Source: Niastella sp. OAS944 | GTDB taxonomy: Bacteria; Bacteroidota; Bacteroidia; Chitinophagales; Chitinophagaceae | DNA: 64,000 nt | Direction: 5' to 3' | Assembly (NCBI GenBank): GCA_024809215.1 | Contig: JANUBW010000014.1 | Coordinates: 82,337-146,336, forward strand | Part shown: positions 63,378-64,000 of the stretch, one piece after another | Layout of the letters: the number at the start of each line of letters is the position of its first letter | Position numbering within the stretch: the first letter of the stretch is position 1 | Position numbers and translations under genes: made by a program | The notes under the pieces: generated by a model | The model's input: the letters and a program-made list of their open reading frames with translations, nothing else | What the model was told of the DNA's origin: nothing | Database searches by the model: none

Positions 63378-64000
63378 ATGTCTACTGCCGGTAAAAATCT
63401 GAAATACCTTCGCAAACTGCGCGGGTGGACCCAGGAAGAGTTTGCCACCAAATTGCAGATCAAACGTTCACTACTGGGCGCTTATGAAGAAGAGCGGGCA
63501 GAGCCTCGCATTGAAGTACTGGAAACAGTTGGTGAAATGTTTAAGCTCACGCTCGATGAGCTGTTGCTGAAAGATCTGGCAGATACCAAAGGTAACTACC
63601 TCGCCAAACGACGAGCGCAAAAGCTGGCGGCAGGCACTAATGAGATACAATTTGTACCGGTAAAAGCTGCGGCCGGTTATCTGGCCGGCTATGCCGATCC
63701 TGAATTTATTGATGAACTGAACACCTTCACATTGCCTATGCTGGCCCCGGGCCAGTACCGCGCATTTGAGATAGTGGGAGACTCTATGCTGCCCACCCCA
63801 AGCGGTTCAATTATTGTGGGCGAAAAAGTAGATGACATCAACGATGTAAAGAACAACTTTACATATATAGTAGTATCGCGCAATGAAGGCATTGTGTACA
63901 AAAGGGTAATGAAGAACAATCGCTCAAAGAACAAATACACACTTGTAAGCGATAACCCCACTTACCAACCCTACCAGGTAAATGGCGAAGACATAATTGA
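63378..64000 (+). CDS. XRE-type regulator with S24 (LexA-like) domain (partial, 3' end missing)
   Basis: At least 207 residues, cut by the right edge. The N-terminal helix-turn-helix of the XRE type spans about 6-62 (LRKLRGWTQEEFATKL, SLLGAYEEERAEP). The C-terminal peptidase S24 domain shows a possible self-cleavage Ala-Gly in KAAAGYLAGY, the nucleophile Ser in IVGDSMLPT and the catalytic Lys in IVYKRVM. Such proteins repress genes until self-cleavage or ligand change, as in SOS or phage-type control; many Bacteroidota copies are chromosomal and not phage-linked. It is divergent from guaB over a 107-bp region with a palindromic operator. Confidence 0.88.
   Translation, partial: MSTAGKNLKYLRKLRGWTQEEFATKLQIKRSLLGAYEEERAEPRIEVLETVGEMFKLTLDELLLKDLADTKGNYLAKRRAQKLAAGTNEIQFVPVKAAAGYLAGYADPEFIDELNTFTLPMLAPGQYRAFEIVGDSMLPTPSGSIIVGEKVDDINDVKNNFTYIVVSRNEGIVYKRVMKNNRSKNKYTLVSDNPTYQPYQVNGEDII

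Noticed and set aside
63378-64000. Prophage repressor marking a phage at the right edge
   Set aside because: No phage gene is visible and XRE/S24 regulators are common on Bacteroidota chromosomes; the window ends before this can be tested.

Overview
The window is a chromosomal segment from a member of the Bacteroidota, most likely a Chitinophagaceae-type organism (Chitinophaga/Niastella-like). Evidence: a SusC/SusD outer-membrane pair, SprA (the giant type 9 secretion translocon) with two proteins carrying T9SS-type C-termini, many lipoproteins, futalosine-pathway menaquinone genes, no Shine-Dalgarno signals, and -7 promoter boxes of the TAnnTTTG type, several of which abut start codons. No tRNA, rRNA, prophage, CRISPR array or insertion sequence was recognised.

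Layout. 1-11.8 kb (minus strand): the 5' part of a double-ATPase peptide-type ABC protein, SusD, SusC and a large alpha-2-macroglobulin lipoprotein, the last divergent from penicillin-binding protein 1C (12.2-14.6 kb). 14.6-17.1 kb: two tandem GIN-domain (DUF2807) lipoproteins and two tandem small secreted proteins of unknown family. 17.2-20.2 kb: guaA and a periplasmic-binding-fold protein. 20.3-29.6 kb: three members of the ligase-associated DNA repair set (MBL-fold exonuclease, ATP-dependent ligase, Lhr-type helicase), with a diheme cytochrome and a T9SS cargo protein lying between ligase and helicase. 29.6-30.4 kb: an 806-bp gene-free stretch with a cluster of DnaA-box-like nonamers and a possible structured RNA. 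30.4-40.3 kb: response regulator, PabC-like enzyme overlapping a photolyase, a kinase-fold protein, mqnD/mqnB, two PTPS/QueD paralogues with folE, and fabD. 40.4-46.7 kb (minus): S41 peptidase, GNAT acetyltransferase, an unusual D-aminoacylase relative, a Cys/Met-metabolism PLP enzyme and FabH. 47.1-54.9 kb: ruvA and sprA. 55.2-63.3 kb (minus): small secreted protein, SDR, T9SS type B cargo, alpha/beta hydrolase, DUF4105 protein and guaB. The right edge is an incomplete XRE/S24 repressor divergent from guaB.

The most striking signal is not a gene. Many intergenic gaps hold degenerate tandem repeats with 7- or 8-nt units. At least nine sequence families are visible, often as two inverted arms around a spacer. 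Two copies of one family share a further 34-nt core. The same units, plus GC-rich palindromes, also lie in frame inside the ligase-associated helicase, and one palindrome lies inside the ligase, which looks like element invasion of coding sequence at loop positions. I report this as the main candidate for an undescribed repeat system.
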